Origin: Hylemonella gracilis str. Niagara R
GTDB lineage: Bacteria; Pseudomonadota; Gammaproteobacteria; Burkholderiales; Burkholderiaceae_C
NCBI RefSeq assembly: GCF_000600295.1
Contig: NZ_JEMG01000001.1
Coordinates: 3,477,800-3,541,799, forward strand
Length of the DNA stretch: 64,000 nt
Reading direction: 5' to 3'
A model generated the notes under the pieces. That model did not search any database, was not told the DNA's origin, and worked only from the letters and a program-made list of their open reading frames with translations. Numbering within the stretch: position 1 is the first letter of the stretch; every line of letters starts with the position of its first letter. The translations under genes and the position numbers were made by a program. Shown here one piece after another: positions 28,794-37,545 of the stretch.

Positions 28794-30197
28794 TCAGGCC
28801 GCCTTGCGCATCATCTCCAGGGCAGGTTGCCGCGCACTGCTGCTGAGCAGACGGCCCGCCTCGTCGATGATCTGCATGCGCTGCAGCCAGGCCTCAAATT
28901 CCGGCGCGTGGCGCAGACCCAGCACCTGACGCACGTAGAGCGCGTCATGGAAGGAGGTGCTCTGGTAATTGAGCATGATGTCGTCCGCGCCCGGCACGCC
29001 CATCACGAAGTTCACGCCGGCCGCCCCCAGCAGAGTGAGCAGGTTGTCCATGTCGTCCTGGTCGGCTTCGGCATGGTTGGTGTAGCAGACGTCCACGCCC
29101 AAAGGCGCACCCAGCAGCTTGCCGCAGAAATGGTCTTCCAGCCCTGCGCGCACGATCTGCTTGCCATCGTAGAGGTATTCGGGACCGATGAAACCCACCA
29201 CGGTGTTGGTCAGCAAAGGCTTGAACTCGCGCGCCACCGCATAGGCGCGCGCCTCGCAGGTCTGCTGGTCCACGCCGTGGTGGGCATTGGCCGATAGTGC
29301 ACTGCCCTGCCCAGTCTCGAAATACATCACGTTGTCGCCCACGCCATCCTGCAGGGGCCGACCGCGCTGTAGTGACAGCGCCGCTTCGCGCGCCTCGCGC
29401 AGCACCGCCAGGCTCACACCGAAGCTCGCGTTCGCGGCCTCGGTGCCCGCGATGGACTGGAACACCAGATCGACCGGCGCGCCCTGCTCGATCATCTGGA
29501 TGGTGTTGGTCACATGCGTGAGCACGCAGGTCTGCGTCGGAATGCCCAGCCGCTCCACCACCTCGCCCATGCGCCGCACCAGGGTGCCCAGCGCGGCCAC
29601 GCTGTCGGTGGCCGGGTTGACGCCGATCACCGCGTCGCCGCAGCCATACAGCAGGCCGTCGATCATGCTGGCTGCGATGCCGCGCACGTCGTCGGTCGGG
29701 TGGTTGGGCTGCAGGCGCACGGCCAACCGGCCCGGCAGGCCGATGGTGTCGCGGAAGGCCGTCACCACGCGGCATTTGCGCGCCACGGCGATCAGGTCCT
29801 GGTTGCGCATGAGCTTGCTGACCGCCGCCGCCATCTCGGGCGTGATGCCGGCGCGCACGGCGCTCAAGGTGTCGCTGGTGGTGCGCTCGTCCAGCAGCCA
29901 GTCGCGAAAGGCACCGACCGTCAGGTGCGCGAGGGGCGCGAAGGCCGTGGCGTCATGCGTGTCGACGATGAGCCGCGTGACCTCGTCGGTTTCGTAGGGG
30001 ATCAGCACCTCGTTCAGAAAGGTGCGCAGCGGCAGGTCCGCCAACGCCAGACGCGCCGCCATGCGCTCCACCGAGGAAGCGGCTGCCACGCCCGCCAGCG
30101 CGTCGCCGGAACGCAGCGGCGTGGCCTTGGCCATCAGATCCCGCAGGTCACGGAACTGCCAGTTCTGGTGCGCGACGGTGGCTTGGTAGGCGGACAT
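28794..30197 (-). CDS. eutB: Ethanolamine ammonia-lyase large subunit
   Basis: Catalytic TIM-barrel subunit of the B12-dependent lyase. 467 residues, usual length. Conserved segments: L-M-A-K-A-T-P-L-R-S-G-D, Y-G-C-G-D-A-V-I-G-V-N-P-A-T-D, T-H-V-T-N-T-I, F-Q-S-I-A-G-T-E-A-A-N, Y-F-E-T-G-Q-G-S-A-L-S-A-N-A-H-H-G and G-A-D-D-I-M-L-N-Y-Q-S-T-S-F-H-D. GGGAGG lies four bases before the ATG at 30197. First gene of eutBC. Acetaldehyde from this enzyme would have to be handled without a microcompartment. Confidence 0.96.
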   Translation of the reverse strand: MSAYQATVAHQNWQFRDLRDLMAKATPLRSGDALAGVAAASSVERMAARLALADLPLRTFLNEVLIPYETDEVTRLIVDTHDATAFAPLAHLTVGAFRDWLLDERTTSDTLSAVRAGITPEMAAAVSKLMRNQDLIAVARKCRVVTAFRDTIGLPGRLAVRLQPNHPTDDVRGIAASMIDGLLYGCGDAVIGVNPATDSVAALGTLVRRMGEVVERLGIPTQTCVLTHVTNTIQMIEQGAPVDLVFQSIAGTEAANASFGVSLAVLREAREAALSLQRGRPLQDGVGDNVMYFETGQGSALSANAHHGVDQQTCEARAYAVAREFKPLLTNTVVGFIGPEYLYDGKQIVRAGLEDHFCGKLLGAPLGVDVCYTNHAEADQDDMDNLLTLLGAAGVNFVMGVPGADDIMLNYQSTSFHDALYVRQVLGLRHAPEFEAWLQRMQIIDEAGRLLSSSARQPALEMMRKAA

Positions 30198-30312
30198 GGT
30201 GCCTCCCTTCAAGCAGCAAATATGCCAGCGCCTGCCCGTGCGGGCAAGGCGCAAAGGCAGGCCCCAGTCCGCGCAGTCCGGGGCACACCCGCCTGGAGCA
30301 CCCTGACGGCGT

Positions 30313-31257
30313 TCAGCCGTCCGCGTTGATCTTGGCGATCAACTTCTTGAGCACGTCCTCAGCCTGGTCATTGGGCACCTGGCAGGTGCCCGCAGCCTGG
30401 TGGCCGCCGCCGCCGTACTGCAGCATCAGGTCTCCCACATTGGTCTTGCTGGAGCGATCGAGGATGGACTTGCCGGTGGCGAACACCGTGTTCTGTTTCT
30501 GCGGGCCCCAGAGCACGTGGATGGAGATGTTGGTCTGCGGGAACAGCGCGTAGATCATGAAGCGGTTGGTCGCGTAGATCGTGTTCTCGCCCCGCAGGTC
30601 CAGCACCGCCAGGTTTCGGTGCACGGTGGTGCAGCGCTTGATCTGCTCCTTGGCCTTTTCCGTGTGCTCGAAGTACAGGTCCACGCGCTCCTTGACGTCG
30701 GGCAGGGCCAGGATCTCCTCGATCGTGTGGTCCTTGCAGTACTTGATGAGGTCCATCATCAGCTGGTAGTTGCTGATGCGGAATTCACGGAAACGCCCCA
30801 GGCCCGTGCGGGCGTCCATCAGGTAGTTCAGCAGCACCCAGCCCTTGGGGTCCAACACCTCGTCGCGCACGTACTGAGCGCTGTCAGCCTTGTCCACGGC
30901 CTCCATCATCTCGTCGGAGATGCCGGGGAACTTCGCCTTGCCGCCGTAGTACTCATAGACCACACGCGCGGCCGAGGGCGACTTGGCGTCGATCACGTGG
31001 TTCTTGCGCGCGTCGGCGGGCTGGCCGGCGTTGCGGATGGTCTCGGAGAGGTGGTGGTCAAAGGCCATGTACGCGCCAGGCACGTAAGGCAGGTTGGTGG
31101 TGATGTCGCGCTTGCTGATTTCCACCTTGCCGTCCTGCATGTCCTTGGGGTGGACGAACTTGATCTCGTCGATCAGGTCCAGCTCATTCAGCAAGACGGC
31201 GCAGACCAGGCCATCAAAGTCGCTGCGGGTGACAAGGCGGTATTTTTCTTGGCTCAT
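30313..31257 (-). CDS. DHH family phosphoesterase (exopolyphosphatase-like)
   Basis: A 314-residue cytoplasmic phosphoesterase. The DHH domain has D-F-D-G (residues 13-16) and F-D-H-H-L (about 66-70) as metal-binding motifs; the C-terminal DHHA1 domain has G-G-G-G-H-Q-A-A-G-T. Relatives include RecJ-like nucleases, nanoRNases and exopolyphosphatases, and this short form is often annotated as exopolyphosphatase-like. The substrate is not settled by sequence. AGGAGAG six bases before the ATG supports the start. Not obviously linked to the phosphonate operon upstream, from which it is separated by 81 bp. Confidence 0.85.
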   Translation of the reverse strand: MSQEKYRLVTRSDFDGLVCAVLLNELDLIDEIKFVHPKDMQDGKVEISKRDITTNLPYVPGAYMAFDHHLSETIRNAGQPADARKNHVIDAKSPSAARVVYEYYGGKAKFPGISDEMMEAVDKADSAQYVRDEVLDPKGWVLLNYLMDARTGLGRFREFRISNYQLMMDLIKYCKDHTIEEILALPDVKERVDLYFEHTEKAKEQIKRCTTVHRNLAVLDLRGENTIYATNRFMIYALFPQTNISIHVLWGPQKQNTVFATGKSILDRSSKTNVGDLMLQYGGGGHQAAGTCQVPNDQAEDVLKKLIAKINADG

Positions 31258-31338
31258 TGATCGCTCTCCTCCATGAATGTAAGCAGATATTACAACACCG
31301 GTTCGAGCCCGCGAACGGGCGCCGCGCCCTGAAAAAGC

Positions 31339-32475
31339 TCAGTTTTCGAGCGCTAGCGCCAACAATTCCTCAGCGAACGCATAGGACGTTGAGGCCCCCG
31401 TGCCACCGGTCACGATGCCCAGCGCCACGCCCTTGGACGGTGTGGTTTTGAACACCACGTCGGCGGCGCTGGCATAGGTGCCGACCCAGCGCTCGGTCAC
31501 GACCGCGCCCGCGGATCCGGCCGACGGCAGCACGCGCCGCAGCTCGTCCAGGATGAGTTCGTCCACGGCCGTGCTGCCAAAGGGCGCTTCGGCATCGCCA
31601 TAGACATGGCTGTCACCCACGACCAGGGAGCCGTCGGCCGACTGCACCACGATCAGGTGCACGCCCTGCTTCAGGTGTTCGCCCTGCTCCGCTTGCAGGC
31701 GCTTCAACAGGGGCGCTGCCTCGGGCAGCTCGGCATACCCTTCGTAACGCACCAGGCTGAGGTCGGACATCAGGGCTGCGGGCAGCCGCAGCGGCGTGGC
31801 CGGGCGCACGCGCATCATCTGCAAGGTGCTCATGCGGATGCCGGCCTGCTCGATGGCCTCGGGGTACAGCGCATTCAACTCGTGGCCGGGGCAGACCACG
31901 CAGTGGTCGGCGCGCAGCACACCGCGACTGGTGGCGACGGTGGGCAGGTCCACGCCATGCACCACGGTGCGCCAGTAGAAATCCACGCCCTGCGCTGCCT
32001 GCAGCCAGGCAGAAAGTTTGGGGATGGCCTCGCGCGACTCCACGCGGCGCTCGTGCGGGCTGTAGAGCGCACCCAGGTGCGGTCCCAGTGCCGCGTCGGC
32101 AAACCGTCCCTGGGTCTGCGCGGGTGTGAGCAGTTCACAGCCATCGCCCATTTCGGTCTGCATGAAGGCCTCGATCACGGCCAGGGCCTCGGGCCGCTGC
32201 ACGGTGAGGTACAGGCCCGAATGGATGACGGGGATGCCCGCCTGCGGCGCGATGGCCAGCCAGGCGTCACGTGTCTTCATCGCGCGGCGCCAATGTTCGC
32301 CACGCCGCTGGCCCGTGACGGTGACAAAACCAAAATTGCGGATGGAGGCGCCGATACTCTGCGCGGTGCGCTCGACCACGGCCACTTTGAGGCCCCGCTG
32401 TCGGGCGGCGTAGGCCGTCATCAGGCCGACGACACCCGCGCCGACAACGACCAGGTCGTAATGTTTGTCATCCAT
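31339..32475 (-). CDS. FAD-dependent amine oxidoreductase, TIGR03364 type (aminophosphonate-linked)
   Basis: A 378-residue DAO-family flavoenzyme. The N-terminal dinucleotide fold Y-D-L-V-V-V-G-A-G-V-V-G-L-M-T-A-Y-A-A-R and E-R-T-A-Q-S-I-G-A-S-I-R-N-F-G-F are characteristic; the C-terminus has T-P-S-K-G-V-A-L-G-I-V-T-G-G-T-G. The sequence resembles the TIGR03364 clade, which occurs with phosphonate transport and phosphonatase genes and is thought to oxidise the amine of 2-aminoethylphosphonate-like or N-methylated compounds to phosphonoacetaldehyde. It is the last gene of an operon with the phosphonate ABC transporter, which supports that role. PhnX, the next enzyme, is at 50 kb. Exact substrate unproven; glycine/sarcosine oxidase activity is the alternative. 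Confidence 0.85.
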   Translation of the reverse strand: MDDKHYDLVVVGAGVVGLMTAYAARQRGLKVAVVERTAQSIGASIRNFGFVTVTGQRRGEHWRRAMKTRDAWLAIAPQAGIPVIHSGLYLTVQRPEALAVIEAFMQTEMGDGCELLTPAQTQGRFADAALGPHLGALYSPHERRVESREAIPKLSAWLQAAQGVDFYWRTVVHGVDLPTVATSRGVLRADHCVVCPGHELNALYPEAIEQAGIRMSTLQMMRVRPATPLRLPAALMSDLSLVRYEGYAELPEAAPLLKRLQAEQGEHLKQGVHLIVVQSADGSLVVGDSHVYGDAEAPFGSTAVDELILDELRRVLPSAGSAGAVVTERWVGTYASAADVVFKTTPSKGVALGIVTGGTGASTSYAFAEELLALALEN

Positions 32476-32514
32476 GCCTAACGCCTTATTGCCTTATTGC
32501 CTGCCTTGAACGAC

Positions 32515-34269
32515 TCAACGCGACCGCCAGGCCTGCGTGCGCCGCCCGGCCCACCATCCCAAAGCCATGAAACCCAAACTGGCCAGGCCGGACACCAACG
32601 TGATCAGCACCGCCATCGCAGCGGCCGGGCCGGTCTCCCCGGCTTCGTCCAGGTTCAGGATGGCGATGGCCGCCACCTTGGTCTGCGGCGCGTAAAGAAA
32701 CACCACGGCCGACACGGTGGTCATGGCGTTGATGAAGAAATAACGCGCGACGTCGACGAGCGCAGGCAGGCAGATGGGCAGCGTGACACGCCAGGCCGTC
32801 TTGTAGAAGGGCACTTTGAGCGAGACACTGACCGCCTCGAATTCATTGTCCAGGCCCTTGAGCGCCGTCACCGCCGTCAGATGGCCCGTGGTGTAGAAAT
32901 GCACGATGGTGCACAGCGTGAGCAGGGTCATGGTCTGGTACAGACCGCCCAGGGGATTGCCCGGCGCATTGAAGAAGAAGATGTAGCCCAGGCCCAGCAC
33001 CAGACCGGGCACGGCCATGGGCAACATGGCCAGCAGACGCAGCAGGCCGCGAATCAATCCGTCCAGGCCGAAGCCAGCCGCCTGGGTACGAACCTGTCCG
33101 GTTTTTTCCAGCAGGTAGGCCCCCGTGAACACCAGCACCGTGCCACCCAGCGCCGCGCCCGCCGCCATGCGCAGGCTGTTGAGAAAACCCTCGCCCACCT
33201 CGGCCTCGGTCAGGCCGTAGACGTAGTGGTTCAGGCTGGGCGTGAGGTTGTAGGGCCAGAAGGTGGCGAGCGACGCGAACACGGCCATGCCCAGCATGGC
33301 CAGCATCAGCGCCGCGACCACGAGGCAGTAGAGCGAGAACGCGGCGTCACGCCCGGGCACCGGTTTGGGCACATAGGGCACGGCGCGTGCACCCAGCATC
33401 GCGGTCTGGCGGCGCTGCACCAAATGGTCGACGGCAAAGGTCAGCACGGCCGGCACCAACAGCAGGATAGCGACCACCGAGCCCTTGGCGAAATCCTGCT
33501 GGCCAATGACCAGTTTGAATATGTCCGTGGCCAGCATGTTGAAGTTGCCGCCGATCACCTTGGGAATGCCGAAGTCCGTCATCACCAGCGTGAACACCAC
33601 CAACGCTGCCGAGACCAAGCCGTACTTGGCGCCCGGAAGGGTGATGGTGAGGAACTTGCGCGCCGCCGAGGCGCCCATGGAATCCGCAGCTTCGTACAGC
33701 CGCGCGTCGGCCAAAGCCAGCGCGGTCACCAGGATCATCAGGGCGTGCGGAAAGACCGCGAAGCATTCGGCCAGCACGATGCCAGGCGCGCCATAGATCT
33801 GCGCGTAACCCAGACTCTGCAGCAGACCCTTGGCGACGCCCTGGTTGCCGAACCAGTAGATCAGCGAAATGGCCGACAGCAGCGAGGGCGCGAGCAGCGG
33901 GATCAGCGCCGTCAGACGCAGCAGGCCTTTGAGGCGCATGCAGGTGCGCGTGAGTGCGTAAGCGAAACCGAAGGCCAGCGGCACGGTGACCACCGTGACG
34001 AGCGCCGACACCCAGACGCTGTTCCACAGACTCTGCAGCAGCGCGGGCGTTTGCGCATAGGCGACGAAATTGGCCAACGCGACAAAACGACCGTCCTTGC
34101 CCAGCATGGCCTGCCAGAGGATGGCCAACAGCGGCAAGGCCAGGAAGCAGACCAGCAACAAGGCCACCAGCAGCAAGAGGCCGCGGGCCAGCCGGTCGGT
34201 CCAGTGCAACCGCAAGCGGACCGGCTGCCGCAGAGGCGGCGCGACCCGCGCGATGCCCGTGGCGACCAT
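32515..34269 (-). CDS. phnU: ABC transporter permease, 2-aminoethylphosphonate type (double-length)
   Basis: A 584-residue inner-membrane protein with about 12 helices in two halves, each with an EAA-type loop: E-A-A-D-S-M-G-A-S-A-A-R-K-F-L-T-I-T-L-P in the first and E-A-V-S-V-S-L-K-V-P-F-Y-K-T-A-W-R-V-T-L-P in the second. One chain thus supplies both permease domains, as in the PhnU2 (TIGR03262) and FbpB-like families. Between the halves is a hydrophilic linker. The ATG lies two bases after the TGA of the ATPase gene. Gene name is by context; the substrate could also be another anion such as iron chelate, but the flanking oxidoreductase favours aminophosphonate. Confidence 0.85.
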   Translation of the reverse strand: MVATGIARVAPPLRQPVRLRLHWTDRLARGLLLLVALLLVCFLALPLLAILWQAMLGKDGRFVALANFVAYAQTPALLQSLWNSVWVSALVTVVTVPLAFGFAYALTRTCMRLKGLLRLTALIPLLAPSLLSAISLIYWFGNQGVAKGLLQSLGYAQIYGAPGIVLAECFAVFPHALMILVTALALADARLYEAADSMGASAARKFLTITLPGAKYGLVSAALVVFTLVMTDFGIPKVIGGNFNMLATDIFKLVIGQQDFAKGSVVAILLLVPAVLTFAVDHLVQRRQTAMLGARAVPYVPKPVPGRDAAFSLYCLVVAALMLAMLGMAVFASLATFWPYNLTPSLNHYVYGLTEAEVGEGFLNSLRMAAGAALGGTVLVFTGAYLLEKTGQVRTQAAGFGLDGLIRGLLRLLAMLPMAVPGLVLGLGYIFFFNAPGNPLGGLYQTMTLLTLCTIVHFYTTGHLTAVTALKGLDNEFEAVSVSLKVPFYKTAWRVTLPICLPALVDVARYFFINAMTTVSAVVFLYAPQTKVAAIAILNLDEAGETGPAAAMAVLITLVSGLASLGFMALGWWAGRRTQAWRSR

Positions 34270-34271
34270 GC

Positions 34272-35375
34272 TCAGTGCGCCTCCGCCCCGGCCGGGAACA
34301 CACGCAGCCGATCGGCGCGCAAGGCGAAACGCAAGGGTTGACCGACTCGCACGCCGAACTCGTCCATCTGGTTGAGCGAGAACTGCAGATGCAGGGGCAG
34401 CGCTTGGCCCTCGGCGTCGCGCAAGCCCTCGACCTCCAGTTCGGCCAGGCAGTTGCCGCCCAGGAATTCGATGCCACGCACCACGCCCGTGCAACGTCCC
34501 GGGTCATCGGCCGCCACGTCGATCATGCGCCGGTCTTCGGGCCGCAGGTATAGCGTCACGGCACGGCCGGGACGGAATTCCGCGCCCTGCGTGCAGTGCA
34601 GGCGCAGTGGGCCGCAACGGAACCAGTGCCCGCCCTCGGCCACGGCAGGCAGCCGGTTGACCTTGCCCACGAACTCGGCCACGAAGGGCGTGGCAGGGGT
34701 GCGGTAGATGTCCAAGGGTGTGCCGACCTGCTCGATCACGCCTTGGTTCATGACCACGATGCGGTCGGCCATGGACAGGGCTTCTTCCTGGTCGTGGGTG
34801 ACCATGATGGTCGTCAGCCCCAACTTGCGCTGCAGCGCGCGGATTTCCTTGCGCAGGTGCACCCGCACGATGGCGTCCAGCGCCGACAGCGGTTCGTCCA
34901 ACAACAGCAGGCTGGGCGAAGTCGCCAGGGCACGCGCCAGCGCGATGCGCTGCTGCTGCCCGCCCGAGAGCTGCGCCGGATATTTGCGCTCGCTGCCCGG
35001 CAGGCCGACCAGCGTCAGCAACTCATCCACCCGCGCGGCGATGCGCGCCTTGTCCATGGTGCCGCTCAGGCCATAAGCCACATTGGCCGCGACCGTGAGG
35101 TTGGGGAACAGGGCGTAGCTCTGGAACACGATGCCGTAGTCGCGCAAAGCCGGTGGCAGCGTGGAGATGTCACGCCCGTTCTGCCAGACCTGGCCGCTGC
35201 TCTGAACTTCCAAGCCCGCGATGATGCGCAGCAACGTCGTCTTGCCACAGCCCGAGGGCCCGAGAAAACAGACCAGCTCACCGGCCGGCAGATCCAGGTC
35301 GATGCCGTCCAGCGCCGTGAAGGCGCCAAAGTCCTTGCGGATCTGGCGCAGTGAGAGGTAGGGACTGGAGTTCAC
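34272..35375 (-). CDS. phnT: ABC transporter ATP-binding protein, 2-aminoethylphosphonate type
   Basis: A 367-residue ATPase. Walker A G-P-S-G-C-G-K-T-T (about residues 40-48), signature L-S-G-G-Q-Q-Q-R-I-A-L-A-R-A-L, Walker B L-L-L-L-D-E-P-L-S-A-L-D, and the switch His in V-T-H-D-Q-E-E-A. The C-terminal 120 residues form a TOBE regulatory domain. Second gene of the operon; a run of three hairpins separates it from the binding-protein gene. The V-H-L-R-K-E-I-R segment after the D-loop is usual for importers of this class. Confidence 0.88.
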   Translation of the reverse strand: MNSSPYLSLRQIRKDFGAFTALDGIDLDLPAGELVCFLGPSGCGKTTLLRIIAGLEVQSSGQVWQNGRDISTLPPALRDYGIVFQSYALFPNLTVAANVAYGLSGTMDKARIAARVDELLTLVGLPGSERKYPAQLSGGQQQRIALARALATSPSLLLLDEPLSALDAIVRVHLRKEIRALQRKLGLTTIMVTHDQEEALSMADRIVVMNQGVIEQVGTPLDIYRTPATPFVAEFVGKVNRLPAVAEGGHWFRCGPLRLHCTQGAEFRPGRAVTLYLRPEDRRMIDVAADDPGRCTGVVRGIEFLGGNCLAELEVEGLRDAEGQALPLHLQFSLNQMDEFGVRVGQPLRFALRADRLRVFPAGAEAH

Positions 35376-35392
35376 CTTGGTTTTATTCGCGG

Positions 35393-35482
35393 GCTCCCGT
35401 GGATCTGGCTTTGCCAGGCCACCGGGAGCGTCTCCCCTGCCACCGCAGGTTGGCGTTCAGGGGAGAAGGCGCGCAAGCGCCT
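35393..35482. repeat. Three consecutive hairpins between binding-protein and ATPase genes
   Basis: Within the 115 bp intercistronic gap are, in order, an imperfect hairpin at 35393-35429 (GCTCCCG arms plus an inner CTGGC/GCCAG), a 9 bp stem at 35431-35439/35458-35466 (TCTCCCCTG/CAGGGGAGA), and a 6 bp stem with GCAA loop at 35467-35482. No T-run follows. Such structures often protect the upstream binding-protein mRNA from 3' decay, so that more binding protein than ATPase is made; that role is inference. Confidence 0.7.
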
Positions 35483-35490
35483 CAGAGGGG

Positions 35491-36534
35491 TTATTTCTTA
35501 ATTTCAGTCTTGCTGTCATAGCGCTTCGTCCACTCGGCCAAAATGCGCTCGCGGTTGGAAGCCGACCAGGCGAAGTCCATCTTCACCAGGCGCTTTTCGT
35601 AGTCCGCCGGCACATTGGCCAGGGGCTCGGCCACGCCGGGCACGGCGGTGATGGCGAAGTTCTTGCCGTAGAGCTTCATGGCATCCAGGCTCGAGGCCCA
35701 GTCCGCCAGCTTCTTCGCGGCGGCCAGGTTCTTGGTGCCCTTGTGGATGGCGAAGGCTTCCAGATCCCAGCCCAGGCCTTCCTTCGGGAAGACGAGGTCG
35801 ATCGGCGCACCCTTGGCCTTGTTGCTGTTGCCGCGGTACTCGAAGCTGATGCCCGCCACGTACTCGCCTGCGGCCGCCATGTTGCAGGGCTTGCTGCCGC
35901 TGTGCGTGTACTGGGCAATGTTCTCGTGCAGCGCGTCCATGTACTTCCAGCCGCCACCCTTGCCGTTGTCATCGCCCCATAGGGTCAACCAGGCGGCCAC
36001 GTCGAAGTAACCGGTGCCGCTGGACGCCGGGTTGGGCATGACGACCTGGCCCTTGAATTCAGGCTTGGTCAGGTCCTTCCAGCTCTCGGGCTTCTTGATG
36101 CCCCGCTTCTCGGCCTCCACAGTGTTGAAGCAGACCGTCGCGCCCCACACATCCATGCCGAACCAGGCAGGAGGATTCTTCTTGTCCTTGTAAGCGGCGC
36201 TGATGGCCTTGAGGTTGGCCGGCGCGTAGGGCTCCAGCATCTTGTTGTTGTCCAGCAGCGCGAGGCTGGAGGCGGCCACACCCATCACCACGTCGGCCTG
36301 CGGATTGGCCTTCTCGGCCAGCAGCTTGGCGGTGATCACGCCCGTGCTGTCGCGCACCCATTTGATCTCGATCTCGGGTTCAACCTTGTTGAAGCCTTCC
36401 TGGTAGGCCTTGAGCTGGTCAGTTTCCAGCGCGGTATAGACCAGCAAGGTGGTTTTTTGGGCGAAGGCCGCCGTGGCGACGCCAGCCAGCGCGGCCGCCA
36501 GTGCCCAGGCCCGGAAAGAGAAACGCATGCGCAT
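35491..36534 (-). CDS. phnS: ABC transporter substrate-binding protein, 2-aminoethylphosphonate type
   Basis: A 347-residue periplasmic binding protein with signal peptide about 1-26 (…GVATAAFAQ). The mature part has the type-II fold of iron/phosphonate binding proteins: L-V-Y-T-A-L-E-T-D-Q at the start, D-V-V-M-G-V-A-A-S-S-L-A-L-L, and N-P-A-S-S-G-T-G-Y-F. This matches the PhnS2-like family. First gene of the operon. AGGAG eight bases before the ATG at 36534 favours that start over 36528. The palindrome cluster at 36569 lies 35 bp upstream. Confidence 0.87.
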   Translation of the reverse strand: MRMRFSFRAWALAAALAGVATAAFAQKTTLLVYTALETDQLKAYQEGFNKVEPEIEIKWVRDSTGVITAKLLAEKANPQADVVMGVAASSLALLDNNKMLEPYAPANLKAISAAYKDKKNPPAWFGMDVWGATVCFNTVEAEKRGIKKPESWKDLTKPEFKGQVVMPNPASSGTGYFDVAAWLTLWGDDNGKGGGWKYMDALHENIAQYTHSGSKPCNMAAAGEYVAGISFEYRGNSNKAKGAPIDLVFPKEGLGWDLEAFAIHKGTKNLAAAKKLADWASSLDAMKLYGKNFAITAVPGVAEPLANVPADYEKRLVKMDFAWSASNRERILAEWTKRYDSKTEIKK

Positions 36535-36568
36535 GGTGAATGCTCCTGGTAGTGGAAACCGGCATCGT

Positions 36569-36584
36569 GTGACGTCACCGTGAC
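36569..36584. promoter_or_regulatory. Candidate operator: overlapping GTGAC/GTCAC palindromes upstream of the phosphonate operon
   Basis: GTGACGTCAC (36569-36578) is a perfect 10 bp palindrome, and its right half forms a second one, GTCAC-C-GTGAC (36574-36584). The site sits 35 bp before the binding-protein start codon. No regulator gene is adjacent. The surrounding 255 bp gap (36535-36789) holds no gene and no strong sigma-70 elements that I could find. Confidence 0.45.
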
Positions 36585-36789
36585 GCGTTGATGACGGCGA
36601 CCTGTCCGACCAATGCAAGCCCCGTGCCCGGCTGGTGCGCGGCCACACGGGAATGGCGTGTTGTTTCACTCCGCTCGGCGGCGCGCCGTTTCACCGTTCT
36701 GGTGCGGGCCATGGGAACGATGGGCCTGCCACGCGCGGCAATCCGGCCCGAGGGCACCGCGCATGGCGCGGCCACAGCCAACCGCAGTT

Positions 36790-37515
36790 TCAGGAGGAGA
36801 TGGCCAGAAAGCGCAGGCCCACGCCCGGTTCGGTGGCGATGTAACGCGGCGACACGGCGTCGTCGCCCAGCTTCTGGCGCAGCTTGCCCACCAGGATGCG
36901 GACGTAGTGCGTGTCGTCCTCGTGGGTCGTGCCCCAGACCTCGCGCAGGATCTGCGGCTGGGTGACCACACGCCCGGCGTGCTTGAGCAGCAGCACCAGC
37001 AGGGCATATTCCTTGCGGCCCAGCGCGAGCAGTTCGCCGTCCAGCCGCACCTCGCGCCGCGCCAGGTCGATGCGCAGGTGGCCATCGTCGAACAGCGCGT
37101 GCTCCTCCTTCACGCCGGTCTGCTGGCGCAGCAGCACGCGGATGCGCGCCATCAACTCCTGTGTGCCGAAGGGCTTGGTCACGTAGTCATTGGCACCCTC
37201 GTCCAGCACCACGACCTTCTCCGACTCACCCGCGCGCACGCTCAGCATGATCACTGGCACCTGTGACCAGGCCCGCAGCTCGCGCAGCACCTCATGGCCA
37301 TCGATGTCAGGCAGGCCGATGTCGAGGATGACGAGATCGGCGCCCTGCGCCGCCAGCAAGGCCAGCCCCTCCCGGCCGCTCACGGCCAGCGCCACTTCGT
37401 AGCCCTGCGCGCGCAGGCTGATGTCGAGGAAACGGCGGATCTGCGGCTCGTCGTCGATCACCAGCACACGCACGGGCGTGGAAACCAGCGTGGCAGGCGG
37501 CACAGAGGTAGGCAT
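36790..37515 (-). CDS. kdpE: Response regulator KdpE
   Basis: A 241-residue OmpR-type regulator. Receiver domain (about 17-130) with acidic pair D-D-E, phospho-acceptor Asp in L-V-I-L-D-I-G-L-P-D-I-D-G, and the Lys of Y-V-T-K-P-F-G; C-terminal winged helix (about 140-238) with H-Y-V-R-I-L-V-G-K-L-R-Q-K-L. Last gene of kdpABCDE. Phosphorylated by KdpD under potassium limitation or salt stress, it activates kdp transcription. ATG at 37515 chosen over a TTG three codons upstream. Confidence 0.95.
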   Translation of the reverse strand: MPTSVPPATLVSTPVRVLVIDDEPQIRRFLDISLRAQGYEVALAVSGREGLALLAAQGADLVILDIGLPDIDGHEVLRELRAWSQVPVIMLSVRAGESEKVVVLDEGANDYVTKPFGTQELMARIRVLLRQQTGVKEEHALFDDGHLRIDLARREVRLDGELLALGRKEYALLVLLLKHAGRVVTQPQILREVWGTTHEDDTHYVRILVGKLRQKLGDDAVSPRYIATEPGVGLRFLAISS

Positions 37516-37545
37516 GGGCGTCAAGGCGCGGCTTTGCGCGTGGGT

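Noticed and set aside
32476-32514. Short tandem repeat GCCTTATTGCCTTATT between the oxidoreductase and permease genes
   Set aside because: Only two copies of 8 bp; could be chance and has no evident role.
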